Source: Romanomermis culicivorax
Lineage: Eukaryota > Nematoda > Enoplea > Mermithida > Mermithidae
Reading direction: 5' to 3'
Assembly: GCA_963922205.1 (NCBI GenBank)
Contig: CAWUHX010000317.1
Span: 124,001-188,000 of the forward strand
DNA length: 64,000 nucleotides
Positions 11,684 through 21,660 of the stretch are shown one piece after another. The notes below the pieces were generated by a model. It was given only the letters and a program-made list of their open reading frames with translations. It was not told the DNA's origin and did no database searches. Both the position numbers and the translations under genes were made by a program. Position 1 is the stretch's first letter. Each line of letters starts with the position of its first letter.

Positions 11684-12178
11684 TTACTGTTTTTGGGCAA
11701 GCTTATGCTCTTATTTGCTATCTCATTTTTGATAATACTATAAGTATTGATGAACATAAGAATATTATTCCAGACTAAATGCCATAGAATTATGCCAACC
11801 AGATTTATGTTTTGATGAGGATTGACCCTGCAACTGCTTCCTACTTCTGTGGTGTCTTTTCATGTAATAGGATGCCACTCATTTCAAAATCGTTTGTCAT
11901 TGTCGAACTGCTCCTTCATCTAGTAAAGGAGAATGTTGGGTACTTTTCTTTAAAAATGACTAAAAATGCATATTTTTGATAGCTTCAGAAATTGTCCCAA
12001 GTTTTATGGTGCCTGTCTTGAAAAAGTTTCGAATCAATTCTTGAGTGATATTTTTCCATCCCAAGTTTTGCAGTCTACTGAATCAAGCACCTGTGGTGTG
12101 TACTGCATGTACATGGTCAAACATTTATGTAAAGGATGTATACCATGGAAGAAATTGCCAATGAGATCATTTACCTGA
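11684..12178 (+). pseudogene. Polinton A adenain-like protease remnant (end of capsid gene upstream)
   Basis: Three blocks of the adenovirus-type maturation Cys protease are visible. SYFCGVFSCNRMP lies near 11845-11885. GECW, near 11930, sits where the family has the catalytic His of GEHW or GTHW. The frame at 11966-12178 carries IFDSF with the acidic residue and STCGVYCMYM with the nucleophile Cys. Stops and a frameshift lie between blocks, and the His position reads Cys, so it is dead. In the family this enzyme cleaves capsid precursors. The first 80 bases after the gypsy insertion probably belong to the capsid gene tail. Confidence 0.75.
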
Positions 12179-12189
12179 GATTGCCTGCA

Positions 12190-12660
12190 AATTTTGTCAT
12201 AAGTGGAGTATAGGTAGTGGAAAGACCTATTTTCTACTCAAATTGTTGCAAGAATGGCCTTTTAAGCAAGAAAGAAACAAAATGATTTACTTTTACAATG
12301 TATGGCAAGACTTATTTGAAAATTTCCCAGAACATTTCCGGGAGATAACTTTTGTACTCTGTTTCTGTGACTCTGTTTAGGTCAAATTGAGAATGAATGG
12401 ACTAATGAACAAGGCAAATTGAACCTATGCTTTGCCGATGATTTGGCATACACTGCTGTGAAAAGTGATAAATTTGGAAGACTGTTCACAGTATATGGCC
12501 ATCACAAGAATATGGTCAACTTTTTCATTACCCAAAACCCTTTCTTCAGAGGACCTCTCTCTACAACCATGTTGTAGATGTCTTGAATCATCAGCTGTAT
12601 GGTAATCAGGGGCCTTTAAAGGCTGCTTACATTAGATGCATGCCAGAGAAACCATACAAT
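12190..12660 (+). pseudogene. Polinton A packaging ATPase (FtsK/HerA, A32-like) remnant
   Basis: A readable Walker A (SIGSGKTYFLLKLL) occurs near 12205-12245. It continues in frame as KMIYFYNVWQDLFENF up to about 12360. After a break, a Walker B-like stretch (LNLCFADDLAY) and YGHHKNMVNFFITQNPFF appear at about 12415-12570; the latter matches the sensor region of Polinton ATPases (compare HIVQNNFF in Polinton B). Another break precedes LYGNQGPLKAAYIRC. The family protein drives genome packaging into capsids. Here it lies downstream of the protease, unlike in Polinton B. Confidence 0.75.
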
Positions 12661-13200
12661 CATAGGTGGTGCAACAGTGTCAACCTATAATATACTTGGC
12701 CCCCAAATTTCATGCCCCCCCTAGAGCCAAAATGGTAAGAGCTAGAACCTTCGAGTTTTCCACATAAAATTGGGCATAGGGGCAAACTATGGGGTGCCTT
12801 TTGTCATTTCACGTCTATCTGCAAGTGGTGCTCGGTGGGGCCCCAAAAACATGCAAAAAATGCACTTTTTGAGGCCCCCAGTTCCACCATGCCCAGCAAT
12901 GGGTGTGCCATATCCAACCTCCATACTTCGGCCTAAGCATCTTGGGGGTGCAATCTCAGATGTGAACTTTTATTTGTTTAAATATGACCTCCATTCAATG
13001 ATATGGTTGTCCAAAGTCCCTAGAAAGGTGAAATTTGACAATGTTGTTATATAAGCTTACGGCTTCAAAAAATTTATTTTTTGCAACATTATGCACTATG
13101 GTGCCCGAATTCTTTGCAATTTCAATTGAACCAGTAGTGTTATTGGGATGTTTTGGTTTAAAGGTTTTTAACCCAAGAAAATTCAATGGACACCTTCACT
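12659..13200. repeat. Dispersed repeat shared with 38411-38860
   Basis: The segment starts ATCATAGGTGG and contains TATAATATACTT, runs of C, and the CCCAAAAACATGCAAAAAA motif. The same series occurs in the same orientation at 38411-38860 inside the GPCR intron. It forms the inner part of the Polinton A right end, between the ATPase remnant and the tandem array. Confidence 0.75.
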
Positions 13201-13592
13201 TTACACAAAAATGTCATCATTGATGTAAATGAAGGTACTCCAGTGATTTTTTGGAGGAATGAGTTTTTCGACCATTGAGAATTTGATGGATGTGGTCACT
13301 TTACATGAAAAGTTATCTGGGGTGCAGACAAGCATATTCTGGTGATAATTTTGTGGTAGAGTTTTTCGACCATGGGAATTTAAGGAATGTGATCACTTTA
13401 GACCAATAATTATACGGAGAGTAACCGAGCATATTTCTGTGATTTTCTAGAGTAAGGGGTTTTCGACCAAAGCAAATTCAATGGATGCGGTCACTTTACA
13501 CAAAAGCCCATCATTAATCTTAATGAAGGTACTCCCATGACTTCTTGGAGGAAGGGGTTTTCAACCATTGGGAATTAGATTGAAGCAGTCAT
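13200..13592. repeat. Tandem array of about 120-bp units, inner right end of Polinton A
   Basis: Three to four degenerate units contain GGGAATTCAATGGATG-type and GGTCACTTTACAC motifs, spaced about 110-130 bp. A longer array of the same unit is at 39201-39965. The array directly abuts the right TIR. Confidence 0.75.
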
Positions 13593-13593
13593 T

Positions 13594-15113
13594 TTGCATG
13601 CCTTGTTTCTCTGCATACGACAAACTGGTTCTTGCATATAAAACTCACATAGACAAACTGATAAAGTATAGCCTCTACCTCTTGCCTTTTCTAAAAATAT
13701 ATTTCTTTGAAAACTTGATGTTGACTTTCCAGTTTGACATTTTGTACTGCATAGTTTGTTTTTTATCTGTAAACTGGTTCTTGTATATAAATCTCACATA
13801 GACAAATCAATAAAATATAGTCACCTCGCTTCTTACAAACTTGATGTTACCTTTTCAGCTCACATGCTTAGCTTGTGTCTCTTAGTGCACAGTAAACTAG
13901 TTCTTTACATAAAACTCACATAGACAAACTGATAAAGTATAGTCTCTACCTCTTGCCTTTTCTAAAAATTGACTTCTCAGAAAACTTTATGTTTACGTTT
14001 CAGTTCAACATTTTATACATGCATAGTTTGTTTTTTCTTAGTGCACTGTAAACTAGTTCTCGTGTATAAATCTCACATAGGCAGTTGATGAAATATAGAC
14101 AAGGTGCTTTCTTTTGGAACTTTTTGGGGGGTTTAAACCCCCAGCAGACATTGATTGATAATTTCAACGAATGTGATCCCTTTGCACACAAAATTATATT
14201 GAGTATATACAAATGTATTTCTGAGATTTTTGGGGGAAAGGTTTCAGACCATGCCGAATTCAATGAACACAGTGACTTCACACAAAAAAAGTTATGTGTG
14301 TAAACAAAGGTATTTCTGCAGTTTTTTGGGTTGATCAGTTCCTGATTGTGGGGAATTCAATGTAAATGGTTACTTTACACTATGTTCATGACATGTTTTG
14401 AGTTCTATGCAGTTTACCACATCTTTTACTCCTACCAAAAGTGAGAATTCTTGGCTTTAAGATTGTTTTTTATTGTTTCTTTGATGTGAATATGACCAAA
14501 TTTAAAACTTCAATGTGCTTCTACAAAGGTTTTCTTGCATGAGGCCCCCTAAAAAAGGTGAACTAGTTTATTAGAAAATGCCCCGATAGGGCAGAGAAAA
14601 GAAGAATATACTTGCTTGGATAGTTGCCTAGCTGGAAAAAGAAGTGGACTAGATTTTTGAGAACTTGGGTTAAAGTTGGAAAAAATTCATGTTCATTTGC
14701 TTTACTCTGTTCTCTCATTTGCAGATCAGTGCCCAATGACTGTAACCAAGGCTCAGTTGCACTAAAGAGGTCTAAGCTCGAGCTCAAGATAATCTCGAAG
14801 AAAAAGGCGACTCCGTTTGATCTCAAGTTTGGTATAATTGTAATGTCATTAGGTCTATAATGAGCTCAATGTCGAGATTATTCTCGACTCGAAGTGTCTG
14901 GTTGCATTAACATGTTCATATAATTTTCTTATCCCTAAAGCAAATAAATGTAAAAATTTGTGCAATTCCCAAGCTCGAACTTAAACCTCAGCATTAGTTA
15001 ATTCTGAAGTGAGAGTATTATTTGTGCACTGGAATAAAATAATTTGAACACTGCATTTAGCTCAAACTCAGGATCATCAATTTAGTCCCGATGTCAGATT
15101 ATCCTCATGCTGG
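13594..15113 (-). repeat. Right terminal inverted repeat of Polinton A
   Basis: This is the reverse complement of 79-1599 and almost the same length, with scattered substitutions. The last shared bases are CTCATGCTG at 15105-15113. Sequence beyond is unrelated to the left flank. Confidence 0.85.
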
Positions 15114-15409
15114 CTGATTGTAACCAACCTCAGGTTTCTTTATAGTTATGTAAATCATTATAATATGCCTCCCTCACTATTTTTCAGGTAGTGTGAGAGG
15201 CAGATGTTTTAAATCGGTCAGGAGTTGGAATGCTATTGCTTTACCATTTATTTACATTTGAAGTCGCGTGCATATAATTTTTGTATAGAAAAATGTTACT
15301 GTAGTTGATTCCAGATGAAAGACAAAATGGACGATGCTGCAGAATATACTTTTTCACTGACATGGAAAAATTTTTTTGAGAAAGAATGAAAGTTCTATTT
15401 AACAAAAGT
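15114..15409. other. Unassigned DNA between Polinton fragments
   Basis: AT-rich sequence without an open frame or repeat partner that I can find in the window. Confidence 0.4.
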
Positions 15410-15540
15410 CAATTTTTTCCATTTTTAACCCAAGTTCTTAAAAATCTAGTTCATTTCTTTTTCTAGCTAGGCAACTATCCAAGCAAATATATTCTTCTAT
15501 TTTCTTCCCTATCGGGGCATTTTCTAATAAACTAGTTATT
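15410..15540 (+). repeat. Fragment of Polinton A TIR, left-arm orientation
   Basis: About 130 bp match 510-635 of the left TIR, including CTAGGCAACTATCCAAGC and CGGGGCATTTTCTAATAAAC. It lies just outside the right TIR and upstream of two Polinton-type small genes, so it may be part of a second, truncated element. Confidence 0.75.
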
Positions 15541-15653
15541 TACTTATTGATGTCTTTAATGATAAAATTGGAAATCGACCAAGTTGCTCCTTGTTTGCTG
15601 ATGAGAGCCCCTTGATAATTTGACCTCAATAGGTTATAAATAAGGAAAATTTT

Positions 15654-15980
15654 ATGAGATTTAAAAAAATTAAATCCAAAGCATTAAAAGAAGTTGAAAA
15701 AAGTGAGCCATTTTTCATCGTGATTGGCGATAAAACTGTAAAAAATAGTTTAAGATCAGCCCTGATAAAGAACACTCCTATAGAAATTTACTCTGTCCTG
15801 ACACAAGCAAGTAGGCATTTACTAAACGGAACTTTCTGCACAAAGAAACCAAGCTTTTGCAAGAGATTCGAGAAAAGCCTGTACTTGTTAGCCTTGTCTG
15901 CTACCACTATAATAGATAAACAAACAATTTTAAAATCCGAACCTTGTGAATTTGTGTCTGAACTGTTTTCGAGTCTATAA
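15654..15980 (+). CDS. Small Polinton protein homologous to p114 of Polinton B
   Basis: A 108-residue intact frame has patches similar to the 114-residue protein at 58717-59061: a LLNG/FLEG region, a K-rich segment, a LYLLA/LRVLA patch and TIIDKQTIL against SKRRDIL, at similar spacing. The C-terminal GGFLP-type hydrophobic tail of p114 is missing or diverged. A TATAAATAAG motif lies at 15635-15644, ahead of the ATG at 15654. The next gene starts 12 bases after the stop, the same order as in Polinton B. The biochemical role is unknown; in Polintons the position next to capsid genes suggests a virion component. It may be a fossil that happens to stay open. Confidence 0.6.
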   Translation: MRFKKIKSKALKEVEKSEPFFIVIGDKTVKNSLRSALIKNTPIEIYSVLTQASRHLLNGTFCTKKPSFCKRFEKSLYLLALSATTIIDKQTILKSEPCEFVSELFSSL

Positions 15981-15984
15981 AAAG
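15976..15984 (+). promoter_or_regulatory. TATA-like motif embedded in the end of the upstream gene
   Basis: TATAAAAAG overlaps the stop codon of the upstream small gene and precedes the next ATG at 15992. The equivalent gene pair in Polinton B has TATAAAAAG at 58721-58729, in the same position relative to the two genes. Confidence 0.5.
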
Positions 15985-15991
15985 CACTGTA

Positions 15992-16400
15992 ATGGCTAAA
16001 AAGCTGTATGTAATTCCTTCAGAATATTTTCACTCCCTGATTAAAAAATCCAAAATCACTGATGATCCACTCCTCGAAGCTCAACTTAGGCTAGAGGAGG
16101 ACTAGGAGAAAGCTCTAATTCCTGGTGATAATGATGCAAAGTTGGCTGCTCTCATTGATGCTATTCAAAAGCAAAATATTCTAGAAGAACAACGAATGCA
16201 AAAGAAAGCACAGTCAACACTTGTCAGAATTGTCAGGGATGAAGTAAAACAAGAGCCTATTCCTGAATTGCCTCGACGTAGTGGAAATTGGCTGTAAAAA
16301 TATAGAGGCATATCAGAGTTAGAAAACCAAAAGAAATGCCAGAAGTGCAAGTGGAGGCTGAGGAACGGCCATGACCCAGCGAAAGAATAGCAGTGAAAAA
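15992..16400 (+). pseudogene. Remnant homologous to the p242 protein of Polinton B
   Basis: The frame starts MAKKLYVIPSEYF, comparable to the MILVPHD start region at 58702. It then shows a charged segment with LIPGDNDAKLAALIDAIQKQ, similar in layout to the LPSDRKIILYNQVLHRY region of p242. In-frame stops occur after RLEED (near 16102) and after SGNWL (near 16296). The tail is Lys/Glu-rich. The function of the intact family is not known to me; gene order beside p114 supports homology more than sequence identity does. Confidence 0.55.
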
Positions 16401-16479
16401 GTCCAAACTGGCAATGGCTAGGTAAATAAAGTAATTTGATACACAGGAATTTTATAGATATGAATCCAAGCACAAAAAC

Positions 16480-16891
16480 AGCCGAAAAAAAGTAGTCCTA
16501 TTCAATTTACATTCCCAAATATTTGAACCACCTGATATAAAAATTGAATTATTCAGTGATGGAATAGTAAAAGTAACTGTAGGAAGGGACACTGACAATG
16601 ATGAAAATGAAGATTACAAAATCTTGGCTGTGGTAAGCTGCCCTTATACATTGTAAATATTCGTGCTTATTATATTGCAAACATGATTACTGTTCTTCAT
16701 AGTCAAGACTGTGTAGCAGTCGAACTACCAATCATTCACATAGAATGAACTGACTTGGTGGAGATATCCTACAGCACTGTGGAAAAATGTCCCATGTAAC
16801 CTTCGTACATTCAGAATCCTGTATAGCCAACGGCAACTGCACCTGCCTCATAAACCCTTCACCTTTTCAATTTAGTCGTTCAACTCCAGGC
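16480..16891. other. Unassigned DNA after the small Polinton fragment
   Basis: A short open stretch at about 16500-16650 (with IELFSDGIVKVTV) could be more Polinton coding DNA, but I find no partner for it. The rest holds no recognisable feature. Confidence 0.35.
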
Positions 16892-17050
16892 AGCACCACA
16901 TTTTATTTCACGTTTAGGTGAAGAACAGTGGTGGTAGTGACCTGGTGGCAATCCAGACCAAACATATCTGGATGCACCCTCCATACACACGTGGTCATGT
17001 GACCATGTAGTCAAGGACAAATTTTTCTCGCCTATCCTTAACCATTGCCT
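16892..17050. repeat. Direct repeat copy 1 (about 157 bp)
   Basis: CACCACATTTTATTTC, GTGGTGGTAGTGACCTGG and ACACGTGGTCATGT occur here and in the same order and orientation at 17463-17619. The copies are about 570 bp apart. They might be LTR-like ends or a local duplication; no coding DNA lies between them. Confidence 0.75.
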
Positions 17051-17462
17051 ATCTTTAACCATACAGATTCAGGGAGACAGGACATACTAATCATATTGGA
17101 GCCAAAGTAAAATACAAGGCGTTAAGTTGTGACAGCTGTCGAGATATGATACAATGACAGAACGTATCAAACCCGGGCACCGTTTTTTATTTACACTTGT
17201 AGTTTTTTTAACTTTTTCCACAAATGTGGAAGAAAAAATCGGCCGTTAAGAACAAAAAGATGTCTCTGGTGTGATTTAACAAGTCAGAATTTTTTTATAT
17301 TTACAGCACTGCGCACTGGTCTTAGACAAGTTATCATTATTAATTTGAATTTGGCTCGAGTCTTCAGGACGTCAAGTTCCGTCTCTTAATCACTAAGACA
17401 ATCATCAATAATGTTCCCTAACCATTGATTTTCAACGTTTAGTATTTTGGTTCTAATTTTTG

Positions 17463-17619
17463 AGCACCACATTTTATTTCAGATTTAGGTGAAGAACAGT
17501 GGTGGTAGTGACCTGGTGGCAGTCCACACCAAACATGTCTGGACGTACTCTCAGTATACACGTGGTCATGTCACCATGTAGTCAAGGACAACTTTTTCTC
17601 GCCTATCCTTAACCGTTGC
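17463..17619. repeat. Direct repeat copy 2 (about 157 bp)
   Basis: Second copy of the 16892 repeat, with scattered substitutions. Confidence 0.75.
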
Positions 17620-18793
17620 GATCCAGGATGACAGGACACACTACTAATATGCAATGATAGAAAAATTAATTCATAAATTCCTAAGTACATTCCGTGGTCA
17701 GATCGATGAAAAAAATCAAAAAAATTAAGGAATATAGTTACACAAACTTCATAAAAATCTGCTAAAGTAAACAGAGTAGATTAGATGAAATTTGTATAAT
17801 GTGATGGTAAACTTGAAATCACTGATCCTGTTGTTCATCTCAGTTATTTTTTGAGAAATTTTAAGAACGATCCCGGAATTATACAAGACAACATAATAGG
17901 AAATCATTTACGTTTTGAACGGAATGTGCTGAAAATTTGCTACCTACACAGCAGGCTCTTTCATTGAATGGAATTCGGTAAATTCCGAGAAGTCTGCAAA
18001 GGAAAAAAACTTGCTAATATAAACACTCTGCGCACTAATGTCTGTTTTTGAACTAAAGCTGGATCGAGCGAATAATGCAAGATCATTCAAGTAACCCGAG
18101 TGACCACAGGTCACTGCCTGAAAACCATGGAAATAATTACCATATATTTTTGGGCAGGATGCTATAAGATCATCCGAGATCACCCGAGTGACCACTTATT
18201 ACTCAAATGATTTTTTCCTTAAACATCGCCGAAATTGTCAACGAAACGTTTCCATTATGTTGTGTAATTATCTCAGATTACCCAGCTGATTATACTCAAT
18301 TAGGAATTCTATCGAAAATCATGAAAATTGTTGAAAGAATATTTTTCTGATGGAATCAGCCCACCTGAGATTACTGGATGACCAGTGTCATTTTACCCAA
18401 AAAAATAGTTTTTAAATTTACACACTTCGATGTTTTTAGCGACCATAGATGCAAAACGACGTCAGAAACAAATTCATCGCGTCGAATTTCATATTATAAT
18501 TGAGTTTGAATGTCACAGACCAGTTGTCAAGCATGCAAAGTAACAACAATCTAGGAAAAGCAGTCACATGAGTTGTTCAATGGTAACAGAGGGCGAGCAG
18601 GACACATCAAAAAATTTCCATATTTGATTCTTCAACTCAAAATTTCTGATAAGATCAGAACATAACCATTTTTAGGAAGATCATGAATTAACGACGTTCC
18701 TTTTGTTGTTTCCAGTTAAATCTGATTAATTGAAAAATTTTAGAACTTTTTTCTGATCATAGATGTGACCATCATACAAGGAAAATTTTTTTT
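17620..18793. other. Gene-free AT-rich stretch
   Basis: No credible open frame. A short motif, CCCGAGTGACCAC, occurs twice (about 18094 and 18185), and related variants follow to 18390. Nothing else is recognised. Confidence 0.4.
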
Positions 18794-19636
18794 GGTCCTA
18801 CAGAAAAATGCACTGTACCAAAGACGAATGGCACCCTGAAAGGAGCAAGATAAGTATATAAGCCAGGGCCTCAAAATTACAGGGTTTCTGCAAATTTGGA
18901 AACCCCTAAAAATAGGCAAAAACACCCCTCTGGAATATTATGAAATTTTGGGCCCAAAATCTAGATTTTTTGTAGATGTGCATGGAGCCGAGCTTCAACG
19001 GTAAATTTACGAGGAACTTTGAATGAGGTTACTCTGCATGAAGCGACAGTAAGCCGAACTTTGAGTACCGCAAATTTAGTTTTGAAATGGAGATATACAA
19101 AATATTGTTCGCCGTGAGAGCTAGCCATAAACTACAGAATCCGCGAACCTGAAGTACAGGACCTTCAAACAGGCGAAATTTCCTCCATCCACCATTCGAG
19201 TCCTGTAGCTCAGTTTTTCTGAACCGTATTTCATGCGGCTAATAATGTGATCTTTTCAAATTTTGACAGTAATACCAACATTATACTAGTGAAATTATCT
19301 ATATTCTCAATTTGGTAGGACCGGGTGGCAACAGCATATTTGCAAAATCTGAAGGCAAAAGTTTGACGCATTGCACCCTACAATGCACTCAGTATCCCCC
19401 TAGTATTTCATCATATCACTGAAAATTTCCCGATGAATCTTGGATGGCTCCATGCACACCTGCAAAATATCTAGATTTTGGGCCCAACAGTTTTTGAGAT
19501 TCAAGGGTGGGATGTTCATTTGTTTTTCCAAATTTGCAGAACGTGTTGATTTTAAGGCCCACAAGTTTATAATTTATATTGCTCCGTTCGGGGTGCCCTA
19601 CATCTTTGGTGCAGTGCACGTTGCTGTAGGATCATA
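18794..19636. mobile_element. Fold-back (MITE-like) element with about 210-bp inverted ends
   Basis: 18794-19010 and 19432-19636 are inverted copies sharing GGTCCTACAG/CTGTAGGATC ends, the TTTGGGCCCAAAATCTAGAT block and CTGCAAATTTGGAAA. The roughly 420-bp centre has no open frame. This is the structure of a non-autonomous DNA transposon. No clear target duplication was seen. Confidence 0.75.
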
Positions 19637-20659
19637 GCAACCGACTGGAACCGGCGCTGGATTTACCCTGAAAACCTTAGAATCAAGGGTCGGGTATTAT
19701 CCTCGGTGTATGGCAGATCCGGATCTGAATTCGGAGCCTGTTGGATTCAGATCCGGCTTTTACCCGCACCCTTGCGGATATTGTTTTCGATTTGATCTTA
19801 TAAATTCTCCAGTTTTGTTGTCTCTCATGTATTTTATTGATAAGTCTCTGAAGTATGAAAATCTTTTTGTATTCATTTTTGATAACTAGAAATGTCAACA
19901 GTAACACTCTACTTTTACAATATCTTGTGTCACAAAGTGGAAGAGAAAATTTCCACCGGCTAATATTTTCTTTCTTTGGTGAATCGGTAATTCCGAAACA
20001 TTTTTGATTACTTTAGGAGCTGGATATGTAGAAAGCAAGTATGCCTTAGATTACTGTATTTTTAAAATTGCAAAACTGTCTTCCAACTATGTACGAACAG
20101 TGTTATTATCTCAATCTTCCTTAGTCGCTAACGTTTCACCCTTATTTCGCGAAAAATACTAATTACTTTTCCGACTTGCACACTTTCTTGTTCGTAGCTA
20201 CCAATCACGGAAATTGCCACTGGCTTTTTGTTATACTCGTATATCATTTGCTTCCGTCCTGTAAAATCTCTTTCAATCAAACATTATTTCTCGCAACCGA
20301 GTGCATTAACGTTATTCAGCTATCTTTTAGAGGCCGTTGGTGTAGAATTTTTAATAACGACCATTTTTTAAACGTGAAATTTTATATGACCATTTGCAAA
20401 TTCTAACATATAAGTGAAAATTTGCAGATATAGAATAATTAATGGAGCTATTCGACACTCACTCCCGTAATGGAACAGAAAAGGGCCTTCCTTTAAGCCA
20501 TTGTTGCTTTGTAAAATCTGTGATCTATACATATACTGTAGTATTTCGAAATGGCAGTTGCAGCGGACCAATGAGAGTAATTTAAATATGAAAAGATTTT
20601 AAGCTTTTTACTTTAATCAATGAAGAAAATTCCTTCGACAGCGAACGGCAGGGAAACTG
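19637..20659. other. Gene-free stretch with a short GATCCGGATC-type motif
   Basis: Around 19705-19765 the sequence contains AGATCCGGATCTGAATTC and CAGATCCGGC, related to denser arrays at 43775-43880. No coding DNA recognised. Confidence 0.4.
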
Positions 20660-20876
20660 AAGGATCATTTATACTTGCGTTTTCGACGGAACGGAAGGAA
20701 CCGTGAACAGCTTGAAACGTTCGGCCTGAAAATCATCCGGTCGGAAAGGATTACTGCAATTTTCTGGAAAACGACCGACAGTAACTTCCAACCGAACGGA
20801 ACGAAAATTTTCCTTTCGTTCGGTTACGTTCCTTTCCGTTTCGTTCCGTCGGAAAAAGCAGGCATTAATGACCCTT
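20660..20876. mobile_element. MITE, AAGGGTCATTTATACTTGC family, copy 1
   Basis: The ends are AAGGATCATTTATACTTGCG and, inverted, GCATTAATGACCCTT. Inner inverted blocks contain CGACGGAACGGAA and TTCCGTTTCGTTCCGTCG. A related copy in the opposite orientation is at 45071-45323. It is short and non-coding. Confidence 0.8.
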
Positions 20877-21660
20877 TACAGATAATTTTCTTCGGTTACC
20901 TTCTCAAATTATCAAAATTTCTACTAGTACATAACTTTCGATGCAGTTTTATCAAATCACCATTAGATAAGCACGACAGTGTTTCTATAATTAATCTTGG
21001 CCATCCCGTAATTTTCATGAAGATTGTCATTGCTACAGTATAAAGTTCTCCATTGTAAAAATTTCGTATCAAGTTAAACCTATTTTCGGATTACGGTCAT
21101 TTCGAAGCAAACGGGAAGTAAGTGCTCACTATTTCTTCTTTCCCGAGTACGGTGATCGTAGACGCGAGGTCAAGTAATTCCTACCTAAAGATAGATCTAC
21201 AATAAATTTTAAAAAAATAAAACTTCTAATATTGTTCGCATTGGCTCATTGTCGAAACATGGTTCACCAACGAATCCCGTTTTTTTCCTGAAAACTTGAA
21301 AAACATCATGAATTGGCCAAGTACAAGGCATGGTCAATAAGAATCATCCATTAGAAAAAAACATTCTCGATATTTATCGTTTACTCCTCAATCCGTTCAA
21401 ATATACCAATTGCAGAACTCAGACTTACACCACTTTAGAAAATTCTATCAGATAGTTTAAGAAAACATCAATTATCAACAGACGTTACAGTATCCTTGAG
21501 AAATGTTTTTTTTTACTTTGGACGAGTTGTTTTGATCGGTTTTTATAGTTAACCAAGTTCGGAGTTCTCTGTGTGTCAACAACTTTGAAAAACTCCCTAA
21601 TCTGCTAGATATTTCACCCTGGCCTGTTTATACTCTGCAAAGTAATGTGAATAACTTCAG
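20877..21660. other. Gene-free stretch
   Basis: AT-rich DNA without a supported frame or repeat partner. Confidence 0.4.

Noticed and set aside
20176..20406. 76-residue frame
   Set aside because: No domain, no homologous copy in the window, and no splice or promoter context.
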